A stretch of DNA of 64,000 bases, from positions 62,001 through 126,000 of the forward strand of contig JBJXEW010000028.1 in NCBI GenBank assembly GCA_046156035.1. Reading direction: 5' to 3'. This document shows, piece after piece, positions 15,721 through 23,776 of this stretch. The position numbers were made by a program, and so were the translations under genes. The stretch comes from JAEUIX01 sp046156035. GTDB lineage: Bacteria > Planctomycetota > Phycisphaerae > Phycisphaerales > UBA1924. Every line of letters starts with the position of its first letter. The first letter of the stretch is position 1. The notes beneath the pieces were generated by a model. That model saw only the letters and a program-made list of their open reading frames with translations. It did not search any database and was not told the DNA's origin.

Positions 15721-17784
15721 ATGAAGAATCTGTTGCCCACCATCCAGTCGCCGCAAGACCTGCGACGCCTTTCCATCGAGCAACTCCCGCAACTGGCCGC
15801 CGAGGTGCGCGATGCGATCTGCACGCAGGTGGCCAAGACCGGTGGCCACCTTGCCCCCAACCTGGGCGTGGTGGAACTGACGATTGCGCTGCACTACGTC
15901 TTTGATTTCGCGTGGGACCGCCTGCTCTTTGACGTGGGCCACCAGTGCTACCCGCACAAGTTGCTCACGGGCCGTCTGCCGATGCTTGCCGGGCTGCGGA
16001 CCGCCACGGGCATGGCCGGGTTCCCCGAGCCGCGCGAGAGTGCGTTTGACCTGTTCTCGGTGGGGCACGCGGGCACGGGCATCTCGACGGCGGTGGGCAT
16101 GGCCCGCGGCGACACGCTCAACGGCGAGGGCTTTGACCCCGCAGGCCGACCCGACGGCCGACGCGTGGTGACCATCATCGGCGACGCGTCGATCGTGAAC
16201 GGCGTGGCGATGGAGGGCCTGAACGGCGCGGGCGTGCTCAAGCGCCAGTTCCTGGTCATTCTCAACGACAACGGGATGAGCATCTCCAAGCCGCAGGGTG
16301 CGGTTTCGCAGTACTTCGACCGCTTCCGGCTCTCCACGCGCTACAGCGACTTCAAGAAGCACGCCAAGGAGTTTCTCAAGACCGTGCCCGGCGGCGAGAC
16401 GCTCCGCGATGCCTACCACCGCTCCAGCGAAGCCTTCAAGCACATGATCAACGAGCACGGGTGGTTCGAGCACTTCGGGCTCGCCACCGTCGGCCCGATT
16501 GATGGGCACAACTTCCACGAACTCATCGACTTCCTGCGTGAGGCGAAGAACTACGACCGACCGATGGTTCTGCACGTCAAGACCATCAAGGGCAAGGGCT
16601 ACGGCTTCGCCGAGAACGATGCCAGCACGTTCCACTCGCCGCCCGCGTTCAGCGCTGTGCCCGACCCGGATTCGGACTCGGCGCCCAGGTTCGAGTCCGA
16701 GGGCTGCCGCGTGGAACTCAAGCGCGACGGCCGCTCGTTCACGAGCGCGTTCGGCGATGCGATGTGCGAGATGATGGCCCGCGACCCGAAGGTGGTGGCG
16801 GCGACGGCGGCGATGCCCGACGGCACCGGCATCTCCAAGACGCTGGCCAAGTTCCCCGAGCGCTCCTTTGACACGGGCATCTGCGAGAGCCACGCCCTCG
16901 ACATGATGGCGGGCATGGCCAAGAGCGGCTGGAAGCCCTTCTTCGCCGTGTATTCCACGTTCGTGCAACGCGCCTTCGATCAGGCGTTCCAGGAAGTGGC
17001 CCTGCAGGGCCTGGCGGTGCGGCTCTGCCTTGATCGCGCCGGCTTCGTCGGCGGCGACGGTGCCGTTCACCACGGCTTCTGCGATGTCAGCATCCTGCGC
17101 GTGCTTCCCAACGCGGCGATCACCGCGGCGATCGACGAACCCAGCATGAAGGCCGCGCTTGAGTTCATGCGGGCCTACGACACGGGCCTCTCGTCGTGCC
17201 GCTGGCCGCGCGACAACGTCTACGCACCACCCGCCCCCGGCACGGGCGAAACATCGCTCTACGACGTGGCCCACTGCCCGCCGTATGTGCTGGGCAAGGC
17301 CCGCTGCCTCACGCCCCAGTTCGATCTGGATGCCCCCGGCAACAACGGTGTGGGCGTGCCCGACGCGGCGGTGCTGGCCTTCGGCACACCCGCGATCGAT
17401 GCCCTGCGTGCCGCGCAGACGCTCGCCGCGGAGGGCCGGCGGGTGTGCGTTTATGACGCCCGCTTCGCCAAGCCGCTCGACCGCGACCTGATCCGCGGCC
17501 TGCTCGCACGGTCCGTGCCCGTGCTCACGGTTGAGGACCACGCCCGCATCGGCGGCTTTGGCTCGGCCGTGCTCGAGGCCGCGGCGGAGATGGGCCTTGA
17601 CGCTTCACGCGTGTCAATCGCCGGAATCCCGGACCGCTGGTTCTACCAGGACAGCCGCGCCAAGCAGTTGGCGCAAGCGGGGATCGATGCCGACGGCATC
17701 GCGGCGAGCGTGCGTGCGATGTGCCAGTCCGCCCACGCCGAGCACGTGCACGTGCGGCCGATGGGCAACGCCGCGGCACGCTGA
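15721..17784 (+). CDS. dxs: 1-deoxy-D-xylulose-5-phosphate synthase
   Basis: 687 residues, full length. DXS is a thiamine-diphosphate enzyme that starts the MEP isoprenoid pathway from pyruvate and glyceraldehyde-3-phosphate. Seen: GGHLAPNLGVVELT (residues 41-54), LLFDVGHQCYPHKLLTGR, the ThDP site TIIGDASIVNG (151-161, Asp155 and Asn160), DGHNFHELIDFL, KTIKGKGYGFAE, then the pyrimidine-binding half with FDTGICESHALDMMAGMA and DRAGFVGGDGAVHHG, and a C-terminal transketolase domain. Several motifs are off the common form (GDAS for GDG-A, GHAGTG for GHSSTS), which marks a divergent clade. It is followed by a terminator-like hairpin serving the opposite strand. Confidence 0.92.
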   Translation: MKNLLPTIQSPQDLRRLSIEQLPQLAAEVRDAICTQVAKTGGHLAPNLGVVELTIALHYVFDFAWDRLLFDVGHQCYPHKLLTGRLPMLAGLRTATGMAGFPEPRESAFDLFSVGHAGTGISTAVGMARGDTLNGEGFDPAGRPDGRRVVTIIGDASIVNGVAMEGLNGAGVLKRQFLVILNDNGMSISKPQGAVSQYFDRFRLSTRYSDFKKHAKEFLKTVPGGETLRDAYHRSSEAFKHMINEHGWFEHFGLATVGPIDGHNFHELIDFLREAKNYDRPMVLHVKTIKGKGYGFAENDASTFHSPPAFSAVPDPDSDSAPRFESEGCRVELKRDGRSFTSAFGDAMCEMMARDPKVVAATAAMPDGTGISKTLAKFPERSFDTGICESHALDMMAGMAKSGWKPFFAVYSTFVQRAFDQAFQEVALQGLAVRLCLDRAGFVGGDGAVHHGFCDVSILRVLPNAAITAAIDEPSMKAALEFMRAYDTGLSSCRWPRDNVYAPPAPGTGETSLYDVAHCPPYVLGKARCLTPQFDLDAPGNNGVGVPDAAVLAFGTPAIDALRAAQTLAAEGRRVCVYDARFAKPLDRDLIRGLLARSVPVLTVEDHARIGGFGSAVLEAAAEMGLDASRVSIAGIPDRWFYQDSRAKQLAQAGIDADGIAASVRAMCQSAHAEHVHVRPMGNAAAR

Positions 17785-17806
17785 GGCGGTCGCGAACCGG
17801 CGATCA

Positions 17807-17839
17807 CGAAAGAAAACACCCCGGACCAGGGCCGGGGTG
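17807..17839 (-). terminator. Rho-independent terminator for the exported-protein gene at 17930-18571
   Basis: A perfect 8-bp stem (CACCCCGG / CCGGGGTG, 17817-17824 with 17832-17839) with a 7-base loop. Read on the minus strand, the stem is followed by TTTTCTTTC, the classic T-run, so it ends transcription coming from 17930. On the plus strand there is no T-run, though the stem could still mark the end of dxs. Confidence 0.75.
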
Positions 17840-17929
17840 CATAGATCACATCGCGGGTAATGTGTGAGCGATCGTGCCAAGCCCGGTCCACATGCCTTGC
17901 AGCGAGGGAACGGGCGGCCGACGGAAGCC

Positions 17930-18571
17930 TCACCGTTTCCGTCGGGCCGCCACGAGCCCCGCGATGCCGATGATCGCCGCCGACCCGGGGGTCGGCAGCG
18001 GGATTTCCTTGAGCGTGAACACGGTTGGGGTCTGCCCGAGCGCCACGTCGATCACCACCGGGTTGCCGCCGCCGGCGTTCCACGTTTGCCCATTGAACAC
18101 CGTGCCGCCGGAGTAGGTCACCTCGGTGGCCGCGACGGCGTCGTTGTACGTCGTCGTGGTGTACGGGGCGGTGGCGAAGGCCGCGGACGCGGCCTGGTTG
18201 AACGTGACGCGCGAGGACATGAGCAGTGCCTGGGTGTAACTCGTCCAGTCCACCCCGCTCTGGTTGGTGATGTTCTCGAACGCGATGCCGATCTGCGGGG
18301 CGGTGGACGCGTTGGGCGCGTTCTGGCTGAACTGCAGCACGATGGGCGTGGGGATGCCCTCGTCGGTGGTGCCGAAGACCGTGGCGACCTTGGTGAGGAT
18401 GAGTTGATTGCCGAACACGCCCAGCGACGTGACCGAGACGGCCTCGGGGTTGAAGATGGTGACGCTCCACCCACCCCCCAGGTCCTGCGTAACAGGCTGG
18501 GCATGCGCGGCGCCCGCGGCCAGCGCGAGGCCGACGGCGGCGAGGGTCAGGTTGTTGCGGTTGCGGCTCAT
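17930..18571 (-). CDS. Exported protein with PTPG-type C-terminal sorting tail
   Basis: 213 residues. A signal peptide (residues 1-24, ending AAHAQ) is followed by a Thr/Val/Asn-rich beta-strand region (QDLGGGWSVTIFN, SGVDWTSYTQALLMSS) and a C-terminal sorting tail: LPTPGSAAII, a hydrophobic helix and ARRKR. This is the PEP-CTERM-like pattern in which an exosortase-type enzyme would act; function is otherwise unknown. It shares the GGGWSVT/GNGWTVT opening, the PNA..TA.. block and general plan with the product at 18849-19532, suggesting paralogy. The gene has its own terminator at 17807-17839. Confidence 0.78.
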   Translation of the reverse strand: MSRNRNNLTLAAVGLALAAGAAHAQPVTQDLGGGWSVTIFNPEAVSVTSLGVFGNQLILTKVATVFGTTDEGIPTPIVLQFSQNAPNASTAPQIGIAFENITNQSGVDWTSYTQALLMSSRVTFNQAASAAFATAPYTTTTYNDAVAATEVTYSGGTVFNGQTWNAGGGNPVVIDVALGQTPTVFTLKEIPLPTPGSAAIIGIAGLVAARRKR

Positions 18572-18655
18572 GATTCGATCTCGCTCTCAGAAAGCCCGTG
18601 AACACGGGCGGGACGACTCGGGAACATCTCTCAGGAAACTGACGGTGGACGGAAA

Positions 18656-18859
18656 TCAGCCACGGACAGCCGCGGCGCGGGCGGTGCGCTCGCGCTCGGA
18701 CCAGACACACCACACGCGGTTGGCTTGGGTCTGACGGCACGCGAGGCCGGGCAGCAGCGTTTCGATCAGTCGCTGCTCGGTGCCGGTGCGCTGCGGGCTC
18801 ATAAAAAACGCGAGGGCGGCGGAGAGCAGGCCCTTGGGGTTGGAGGTTTCAGCACGCAT
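18656..18859 (-). CDS. Small hypothetical protein coupled to the upstream sorted-protein gene
   Basis: 67 residues. The ATG lies inside the end of the upstream gene (11-base overlap), so it could be translationally coupled. Third codon positions are overwhelmingly G or C, like true genes here. The sequence has a hydrophobic stretch (GLLSAALAFFM) and then a charged, Cys-containing region (LACRQTQANRVWCVWSERE); no family is recognised. A chance open frame in a 277-base gap cannot be excluded. Confidence 0.4.
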   Translation of the reverse strand: MRAETSNPKGLLSAALAFFMSPQRTGTEQRLIETLLPGLACRQTQANRVWCVWSERERTARAAAVRG

Positions 18860-19532
18860 GGGCCGAACCTCCCTTCACAACGGCGCGGCGGCGGCGCGAG
18901 GCGAGCAGCCCGCCGGCGATGGCGAGCGCGGCGGGTGCCGGGGCGGGAACAACGCCCGGAGTCTCGCGGAGCGTGAAACTGGTACGGAACTCGGGGCTGT
19001 CGATCTGGCTGAGCGCGATATCGATCACAAACGCGCCGCTCGCCACGCCCGGCGTCCAGAATGAGAAATGAGGAACCGTGCCATCGAAGGCCTCGACTGT
19101 CTTGTGGTCGGGGGAAAGGTGGCCGTCGGTGAACGGGGCCAGGCTGGGGTCGGAGAGGGCCTCGTTGAACACGGCCAGCCCGTTCAGATCGTTCACGAGC
19201 GACAGAAAGAAGGAGTCCCACGCCAGGCCGGTGTTGTTGAACACGTATTCATCGGTGATGATGATGCGCGTGGCCGTCTCGGCGTTGGGCGCGATCTGGG
19301 TGAAGATGAGGTCCAGCGGGCTGAAGTCGACGAAAGTCGCGAACTTCTCCAGCACGGGGATGCCGCCGGAAACGGTGGTATCCCTGTAGATGTCCAGGAC
19401 ATCCACGTTCGGTGTGGTGACGGTCCAACCGTTGCCGATGTTGCGTGTGACTTGCTGGGCCCAAGCGGACCCCGCGAGGCTCAGCAGCAGCGCAACACCA
19501 GCGCCAGCGTGTGCAAATGAATAGCGAGCCAA
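18849..19532 (-). CDS. Exported protein with PEP-CTERM-like sorting tail (APAP variant)
   Basis: 227 residues. Signal peptide about 1-25 (ending GSAWAQ), then a beta-rich domain starting QQVTRNIGNGWTVTTPN. The tail differs from its neighbours: VPAPAPAALAIAGGLLASRRRR, followed by 12 further residues (AVVKGGSAHAC) beyond the Arg cluster, unusual for such tails and ending in Cys. The central part has PLDLIFTQIAPNAETATRIIITDE, matching the style of the paralogue at 17930-18571. Exported; role unknown. Confidence 0.75.
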   Translation of the reverse strand: MARYSFAHAGAGVALLLSLAGSAWAQQVTRNIGNGWTVTTPNVDVLDIYRDTTVSGGIPVLEKFATFVDFSPLDLIFTQIAPNAETATRIIITDEYVFNNTGLAWDSFFLSLVNDLNGLAVFNEALSDPSLAPFTDGHLSPDHKTVEAFDGTVPHFSFWTPGVASGAFVIDIALSQIDSPEFRTSFTLRETPGVVPAPAPAALAIAGGLLASRRRRAVVKGGSAHAC

Positions 19533-19881
19533 GAGAGCCTCCCCGTGCGCGGCCCGTTTCCGGGAACACGCACCAAACCTTCCTCGCTCTTGGCTTACAG
19601 CGTTGACACAACGACGCGACCGCTCACCCGGCCTTCCACAGCGGGTGAACCATCGAGCCGTTCGCTATAAATGCGCAAGGGCGAACGACACGAACACTCA
19701 GGAGCAGTCTACATCACCCTCCCAAACCGTCAAGGCGATTCAGGCAGATTTCTCAGCAAAGATCGCGCAGGCGTTCCAAACCGACTTTTTCTTGCCCGCA
19801 GACGGGCATCAGAACGAAAATCGTGCTTTGTTCGGTAGGCACAGACTGGACCTTGCCGTCCAGCCTGACCATACTGACGGC
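19533..19881. other. Intergenic region (349 bp) between divergent genes
   Basis: No open frame with coding character was found. A TATAAA-like hexamer lies at 19666-19671 without a good -35 partner 17 bases upstream. The 3' part is less GC-rich than the surroundings (TCAAGGCGATTCAGGCAG, GACTTTTTCTTG). It should hold the promoters of the exported protein (minus) and the phosphatase (plus), but none can be named with confidence. Confidence 0.4.
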
Positions 19882-20328
19882 GTGGCAGCACCAACGCTCC
19901 TCTTTGTGTGCACCGGCAACACCTGCCGCAGCCCCATGGCGGAGGCGATCGCTCGCGGCCTCATCGCTAAAAGTGGCAAAAATGCTTCGATCATGGTCGA
20001 ATCTGCTGGAATCATGGCCGAAACGGCACCATTCAGTCGCGAAACCGTCCAAGCCGTTGAAGCCCTTGGGTTTGCGCCGCCCACTGGATATTCGCAGGCA
20101 CTGGACCGCGATGCGCTCGCCCGCGCTGGCGCGATCTTCGCCATGACCCGGTCGCACCTGGCCGCGATCGCGCGCCTCGATCCTGCCGCGGCGGGCCGGG
20201 CCCAACTGCTCGACCCGGCAGGCCACGATGTGCCCGACCCCATCGGCGGGCCCCAGAGTCAATACGATGCCACCGCTCGGGCCATGCGCGACATGATCGC
20301 GACCCGGCTGAAAGAGATGGGCTTGTGA
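19882..20328 (+). CDS. Low-molecular-weight protein tyrosine phosphatase family protein
   Basis: 148 residues from a GTG at 19882. The phosphate loop is complete: VCTGNTCRSPMAEA, with nucleophile C10 and Arg16 (C-x5-R-S), and the general acid is in DPIGGPQSQY (DP loop). These small cytosolic enzymes dephosphorylate protein tyrosine or arginine (YwlE type); a Thr at the second position of the loop (CTGNTC) is the feature used to tell arginine phosphatases, so YwlE-like activity is possible but not proven. The stop overlaps the rpiB GTG (GTGA), and this gene pair is a common neighbourhood in other bacteria. Confidence 0.9.
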   Translation: MAAPTLLFVCTGNTCRSPMAEAIARGLIAKSGKNASIMVESAGIMAETAPFSRETVQAVEALGFAPPTGYSQALDRDALARAGAIFAMTRSHLAAIARLDPAAAGRAQLLDPAGHDVPDPIGGPQSQYDATARAMRDMIATRLKEMGL

Positions 20329-20786
20329 AGATCGCTCTGAGTGCAGACCATCGTGGATCGGGTGCCGCGCGGCAACTGGCGGACCGCCTGCGTTCCAACG
20401 GCCACGAGGTCGTGATCGTCGGCGACCTTTCCGGCGAGGCCGTTGATTACCCCGTGCCCGCCCAGCGCGTGGGCGTGGCCGTGCGAGATGGGGTGGCCGA
20501 GCGGGGCCTGCTGATCTGCGGCACAGGCATCGGCATGTGCATCGCCGCGAACAAGGTGCGCGGCGTGCGTGCCGCGATCGTGCATGATGAACTCACGGCC
20601 CAGATCAGCCGCACCCACAACGATGCCAACGTGCTGTGCCTCTCGGCCGACCTGCTGGGCCAGCGGCTGATCGAGAAGATCAGCGAGGTCTGGCTGGCGA
20701 CGGAGTTTTTGGGCGGGCGCCACCAGCGCCGCCTGCAAGAGATCGACGCGATCGAGCGCGGCGAGGACCCGAGCAAGTTGGAGTGA
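20325..20786 (+). CDS. rpiB: Ribose-5-phosphate isomerase B
   Basis: 153 residues. RpiB interconverts ribose-5-phosphate and ribulose-5-phosphate (pentose phosphate pathway). Typical marks: MKIALSADHRG at the start, VDYPVPAQRVG, the active Cys in LLICGTGIGMCIAANK and RTHNDANVLCLSAD. Length is normal. It is translationally coupled (GTGA) to the phosphatase gene and is followed by hairpins at 20815-20863 before the convergent peroxiredoxin gene. Confidence 0.95.
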   Translation: MKIALSADHRGSGAARQLADRLRSNGHEVVIVGDLSGEAVDYPVPAQRVGVAVRDGVAERGLLICGTGIGMCIAANKVRGVRAAIVHDELTAQISRTHNDANVLCLSADLLGQRLIEKISEVWLATEFLGGRHQRRLQEIDAIERGEDPSKLE

Positions 20787-20814
20787 GGTGGGGCTCTACC
20801 TCCTGCTCCGGTGG

Positions 20815-20863
20815 GGCGGACGTCCCGTCCGCCTGCACGGGTGCGTCTCCCCTTCGCTAAGAG
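20815..20863. terminator. Two adjacent hairpins between convergent rpiB and peroxiredoxin genes
   Basis: An 8-bp stem GGCGGACG/CGTCCGCC (20815-20833) with a 3-base loop, then a second pairing CCCCTT/AAGAGGGG (about 20849-20863). There is no T-run, so this is a possible bidirectional terminator or structured repeat. The second hairpin is of the same type as that inside the gspH 5' end (32841-32860). Confidence 0.45.
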
Positions 20864-20882
20864 GGGTGGGGGGAGGGCTCGC

Positions 20883-21374
20883 TCACTGCCCTTGCATTTC
20901 CGCCAGCACCTTCGCCACACGCGCGGCGTGCGTGGGCACCTTCACAAAGTCGAAGCGGTGCGCCACGACACCCTTGGCGTCGAGCACAAACGTGGTGCGC
21001 ACGATGCCCATGACCTTGTTGCCGTACATGTTCTTCTCGCGCCACACGCCGATTTTGGACAGAAAGGGCGGCGTGCCCGCGCGGTTCCTGGCATCGCCCA
21101 GCAGCGTGAACTTCAACTTGAACTTCGCGGCGAACGCGGCCAGGGCCTCGGGCGAGTCGGGGCTGAGGCCCACGACCCGGGCATTCAGTCTCGCCAGCGC
21201 GGGCAGCGCTTCGTTGAGCGCACACGCCTGCTTGGTGCACAGCGGCGTGTCCGCCTCCGGGTAGCAATAGATGACCAGCGGCGAACCGAGGAGGGATTTG
21301 AGCGTGACGGCCCTGCCGCGCTGGTCGGGGAGCGTGAAGGCGGGGAACGGATCGCCGGGGGAGGGGAGGGGCAT
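20883..21374 (-). CDS. bcp: Peroxiredoxin, BCP (thioredoxin-dependent thiol peroxidase) type
   Basis: 163 residues. The peroxidatic Cys is C46 and a second Cys (C51) lies five residues on (TPLCTKQAC), the spacing of E. coli BCP; the family marks PGDPFPAFTLPDQRG, VVGLSPDSPEALAAFA and DAKGVVAHRF are present. It reduces peroxides in the cytoplasm with thioredoxin. The usual FYPKDxTPGC reads CYPEADTPLC here. The ATG at 21372-21374 is taken because the preceding frame is not conserved in character. It is convergent with rpiB. Confidence 0.9.
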   Translation of the reverse strand: MPLPSPGDPFPAFTLPDQRGRAVTLKSLLGSPLVIYCYPEADTPLCTKQACALNEALPALARLNARVVGLSPDSPEALAAFAAKFKLKFTLLGDARNRAGTPPFLSKIGVWREKNMYGNKVMGIVRTTFVLDAKGVVAHRFDFVKVPTHAARVAKVLAEMQGQ

Positions 21375-21461
21375 AGGGGGACGGTAATCCGGCTTTGTCG
21401 CGGGCACCTGCCACGCGTGCCAAGGTGGCACACTCCGGCGAAGGCCCCGGCACCGCTGGCC

Positions 21462-22565
21462 CTAGTGGCCCACCACCAAGGTTGAGGCGGCCCTCGCGCA
21501 GGCAAGCCCTGATCGTGTCATGTTCGCGAGGTCCTGTGAGATCAATTCTCGTAAGCGACCAGGATCAAGCGTGTTGGAGTCGCCCCATCGGAAAATGGTC
21601 TGCCCCGCAAACGCTGGGTTTGCAACAGCGTGAGCGGCCTGTGGCGACCCGCTGATGTGGCGCACGCCGGAATCGGCCTCAGCATGCAGCGCTGTGATGA
21701 TCTGGTTACGCTGGTCAATGGCCTCTGGCGCCACGGCGGATGCTCGCCAGAATCGGCCTACGCATTTCCCTGCTGGAAATACTTCGTAATGGAGGGAGAA
21801 CCAAGCGCGTGGATCCCCGTTCTTTCCTCGGCCGATTTGCGGCAGTGCATCTCGTAGCGCGTTGGGGATGCAGCGGACCATCCGGGACGTCCTCTGGACA
21901 ATTGTCCACCCGACGACGGTGGCCACTGCGCCGCTAATGCACTCGACGACGAGCGCCGTTGTGGCTTGTCGTTCAGCAAGGGCATCCGGTGCTCCGCTCG
22001 GCTGGCGCTGAATACCACGCTGCTGTGTGCGTTCGTCAAGCAGCTGCAAGTACTGATCGAGTACTGCACAGAACGCTGGAGGCGCGGACGCGTTGATGCC
22101 TTGCTTGCATAGGCGAAGCTCGTCCAAGAGTCCCCGATGTCCCATTGCCACCCACTTCGGATCGGACGGACTACGGGCGTCAGGTGTGAGGAAAAGGAGG
22201 CAGGCACTCCAGTCTGGAAAATCCTTCCCGATCAGTTCTGCGTACCGACTGAGTTGTCCCTCGCTCTCATCAGCGTCAAGCTTGTGCTCAATGGCGATAA
22301 GCGCGCGCTGCGCGGGCAGGCGAACCAGAACATCGATTCGACCCCACTCCCGATCGACACCTGCTTCCTGTTCGCCGATCAACGCGATTGCCTGATCGGA
22401 ACGATGGATGCTGCTGGCCCGTGTTGCGACCCGGCACAGAGCGTCCAGAAACAACGTCCCTTGCCCGTGTGATTCGCGCGGGGAGAGCAAGAACGCAAGC
22501 CAGTTTGAGTGACGAATCTCGGCCCGTTCGACGCGCAACGCTCGAAAGATGTTGAAGTCTGGCAT
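21462..22565 (-). CDS. PD-(D/E)XK nuclease superfamily protein, atypical base composition
   Basis: 367 residues from ATG 22563-22565, preceded by GAGGA, which decides the start over an upstream GTG. The N-terminal half has a PD-(D/E)XK core: Glu in the first helix region (RHSNWLAFLL), Asp in WGRIDVLVR, the ExK motif in ALIAIEHKL and a following Gln/Tyr helix (EGQLSRYAE). It resembles the PDDEXK-like families of unknown function found in mobile defence contexts. The C-terminal half is unassigned. The gene is visibly less GC-rich than its neighbours and uses codons such as AAT, ATA and TTG more freely, which suggests lateral transfer. No methylase or other defence gene is adjacent. Confidence 0.7.
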   Translation of the reverse strand: MPDFNIFRALRVERAEIRHSNWLAFLLSPRESHGQGTLFLDALCRVATRASSIHRSDQAIALIGEQEAGVDREWGRIDVLVRLPAQRALIAIEHKLDADESEGQLSRYAELIGKDFPDWSACLLFLTPDARSPSDPKWVAMGHRGLLDELRLCKQGINASAPPAFCAVLDQYLQLLDERTQQRGIQRQPSGAPDALAERQATTALVVECISGAVATVVGWTIVQRTSRMVRCIPNALRDALPQIGRGKNGDPRAWFSLHYEVFPAGKCVGRFWRASAVAPEAIDQRNQIITALHAEADSGVRHISGSPQAAHAVANPAFAGQTIFRWGDSNTLDPGRLRELISQDLANMTRSGLACARAASTLVVGH

Positions 22566-22664
22566 ATCGCGTCCTCGATGAAGGGCAGGCCTTCGCACAA
22601 CGACAGGCACGTTGTCCAGGGAACGTGCAAGACTGTCGGACTGGGTCTGCCCTCCGGCCGGAGA

Positions 22665-23624
22665 CTACACGTTCTCGCTGTGGTCAGTTCCTTGTCGGAT
22701 ATTTTTGAGCAGCAGGTCATTCAGCCGCCTCGCCACCGGCCCCGTGTCAACGGCCTTGCCGTCCACGTGCGTCACACTCGACACCATCGTGGTCGTGCCC
22801 CAGAGCATGATCTCGCGGGCCTGCGCCACTTCCTCCACACGCACGGCCCGTTGCACGATTGACGGCTCGAGTTCGAGGAGGATCTGGCGTGTGATGCCGT
22901 TGAGGATGGGGGCGGCGTCCAGCGAAGGGGTTACGACTTCGTACTGGTGCTCAGGTGTGGTTCTCGCAGGAGCATCGAAGTCGGAAGCCCGACTTCGATG
23001 GCACGGAAGGACGAACGCCACGTTGCTGTACGTGCCCTCGGTGATAAGGCCGTTGCGCACAAGCACGGTCTCGTCCACACCTTCATTCCCCGCCGCGGCC
23101 GCGCCGGACATCGACGCGATGATGTTGCCCAGGAGCGAGGTGCTCTTGATGTGGCCCAGGTGCCAGCGTTCATCGGGCCGCAGGCTGATGCGTTTGAGAG
23201 CCGGGCCTTGGGTCTCATCCTTCTCCAGCCCGGCGTGCGGAAGGCAGTAGCCGAACACGGTTGGCTGCAGGGCCACGCCCGCAACCGGAACGCGGCTGCG
23301 CACGGGCCTGCCGTCGATGATCGGCGGTGTGCCGCGCGTCACCTGCCAGTAGATGAACGCATCGGCAAGTTCATTCGCGGCCAGAAGTTCGTGTGTGAGC
23401 GGGCCGAGTTGCCGCGCGTCCCATTCGATGCGGCACGCGGCCAACCCTTCCGCCAGCCGGCGGATGTGGCGGTTCATGCCGATCACGTGTCCGGATGCGC
23501 CCGGCGCGAGGCGCACGGCACGCAGGCCCTCGTACACGCCGTCGCCGAAGATGAAGCCGCGGTCGAAGGCGCTGACCTGCGCCCGCTCTGCGGGAACGAG
23601 TTGGCCGTTGAGGGAAACGAGCAA
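22665..23624 (-). CDS. Class IV PLP aminotransferase (branched-chain/D-amino acid type)
   Basis: 319 residues. The fold-type IV marks are an N-terminal SLNGQLVP and AFDRGFIFGDGVYEGLR, the PLP-binding Lys K160 in LGHIKSTSLLGN, the Glu in NGLITEGTYSNV (E196) and the phosphate-cup WGTTTMVSSVTHVDG. It is related to D-alanine aminotransferase, IlvE and aminodeoxychorismate lyase; which one cannot be told. After TYSNVAFVL there is an unusual ~20-residue stretch (residues 207-228) that contains a perfect palindrome at DNA level (22973-23000) where homologues have a short link to the PLDAGIL-type element (here SLDAAPILNGIT). It looks like an in-frame insertion. Confidence 0.88.
   Translation of the reverse strand: MLVSLNGQLVPAERAQVSAFDRGFIFGDGVYEGLRAVRLAPGASGHVIGMNRHIRRLAEGLAACRIEWDARQLGPLTHELLAANELADAFIYWQVTRGTPPIIDGRPVRSRVPVAGVALQPTVFGYCLPHAGLEKDETQGPALKRISLRPDERWHLGHIKSTSLLGNIIASMSGAAAAGNEGVDETVLVRNGLITEGTYSNVAFVLPCHRSRASDFDAPARTTPEHQYEVVTPSLDAAPILNGITRQILLELEPSIVQRAVRVEEVAQAREIMLWGTTTMVSSVTHVDGKAVDTGPVARRLNDLLLKNIRQGTDHSENV
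22973..23000. repeat. 28-bp palindrome inside the aminotransferase gene
   Basis: CATCGAAGTCGG (22973-22984) and its exact complement CCGACTTCGATG (22989-23000) enclose a 4-base loop AAGC. It encodes residues 209-218 of the aminotransferase, within a segment that seems inserted relative to the family. The frame is kept. Palindromic elements inserted in frame are known from other bacteria (Rickettsia palindromic elements); equivalence is not implied. Confidence 0.75.
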
Positions 23625-23636
23625 GGCCGGAGAGTA

Positions 23637-23776
23637 GCCGCGAGTCGCGAGCGGTTAGCCGACAGCCAGAGCGAACCACCTCAGTCGAACGGCAGCAGAA
23701 TGCCGGCAATAGAAGAGGCACGCCAACGCGGCCTCTGCATTCGCTCACGGCTCGCGGCCAACCGCTCGCGGCTGGC
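23637..23776. repeat. Element with inverted termini between priA and the aminotransferase gene
   Basis: The intergenic gap is bounded by CGCGAGCGGTTAGCCG (about 23646-23661) and CGGCCAACCGCTCGCG (23755-23770), inverted copies matching at 15 of 16 positions, with flanks also partly complementary (GCCGCGAG, CGGCTGGC). The inside is ~95 bp with no open frame. The right arm ends against the priA stop codon. It could be a non-autonomous (MITE-like) repeat or a large transcript-end structure. Confidence 0.6.

Noticed and set aside
15616..17541. 641-residue open frame antisense to dxs
   Set aside because: It is the complement of a clear gene, with repetitive Arg/Ala/His content and no family marks.
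19643..19671. TATAAA at 19666-19671 as a promoter of the phosphatase gene
   Set aside because: The hexamer 17 bases upstream (GGGTGA) is a poor -35, so it is only noted in the intergenic entry.
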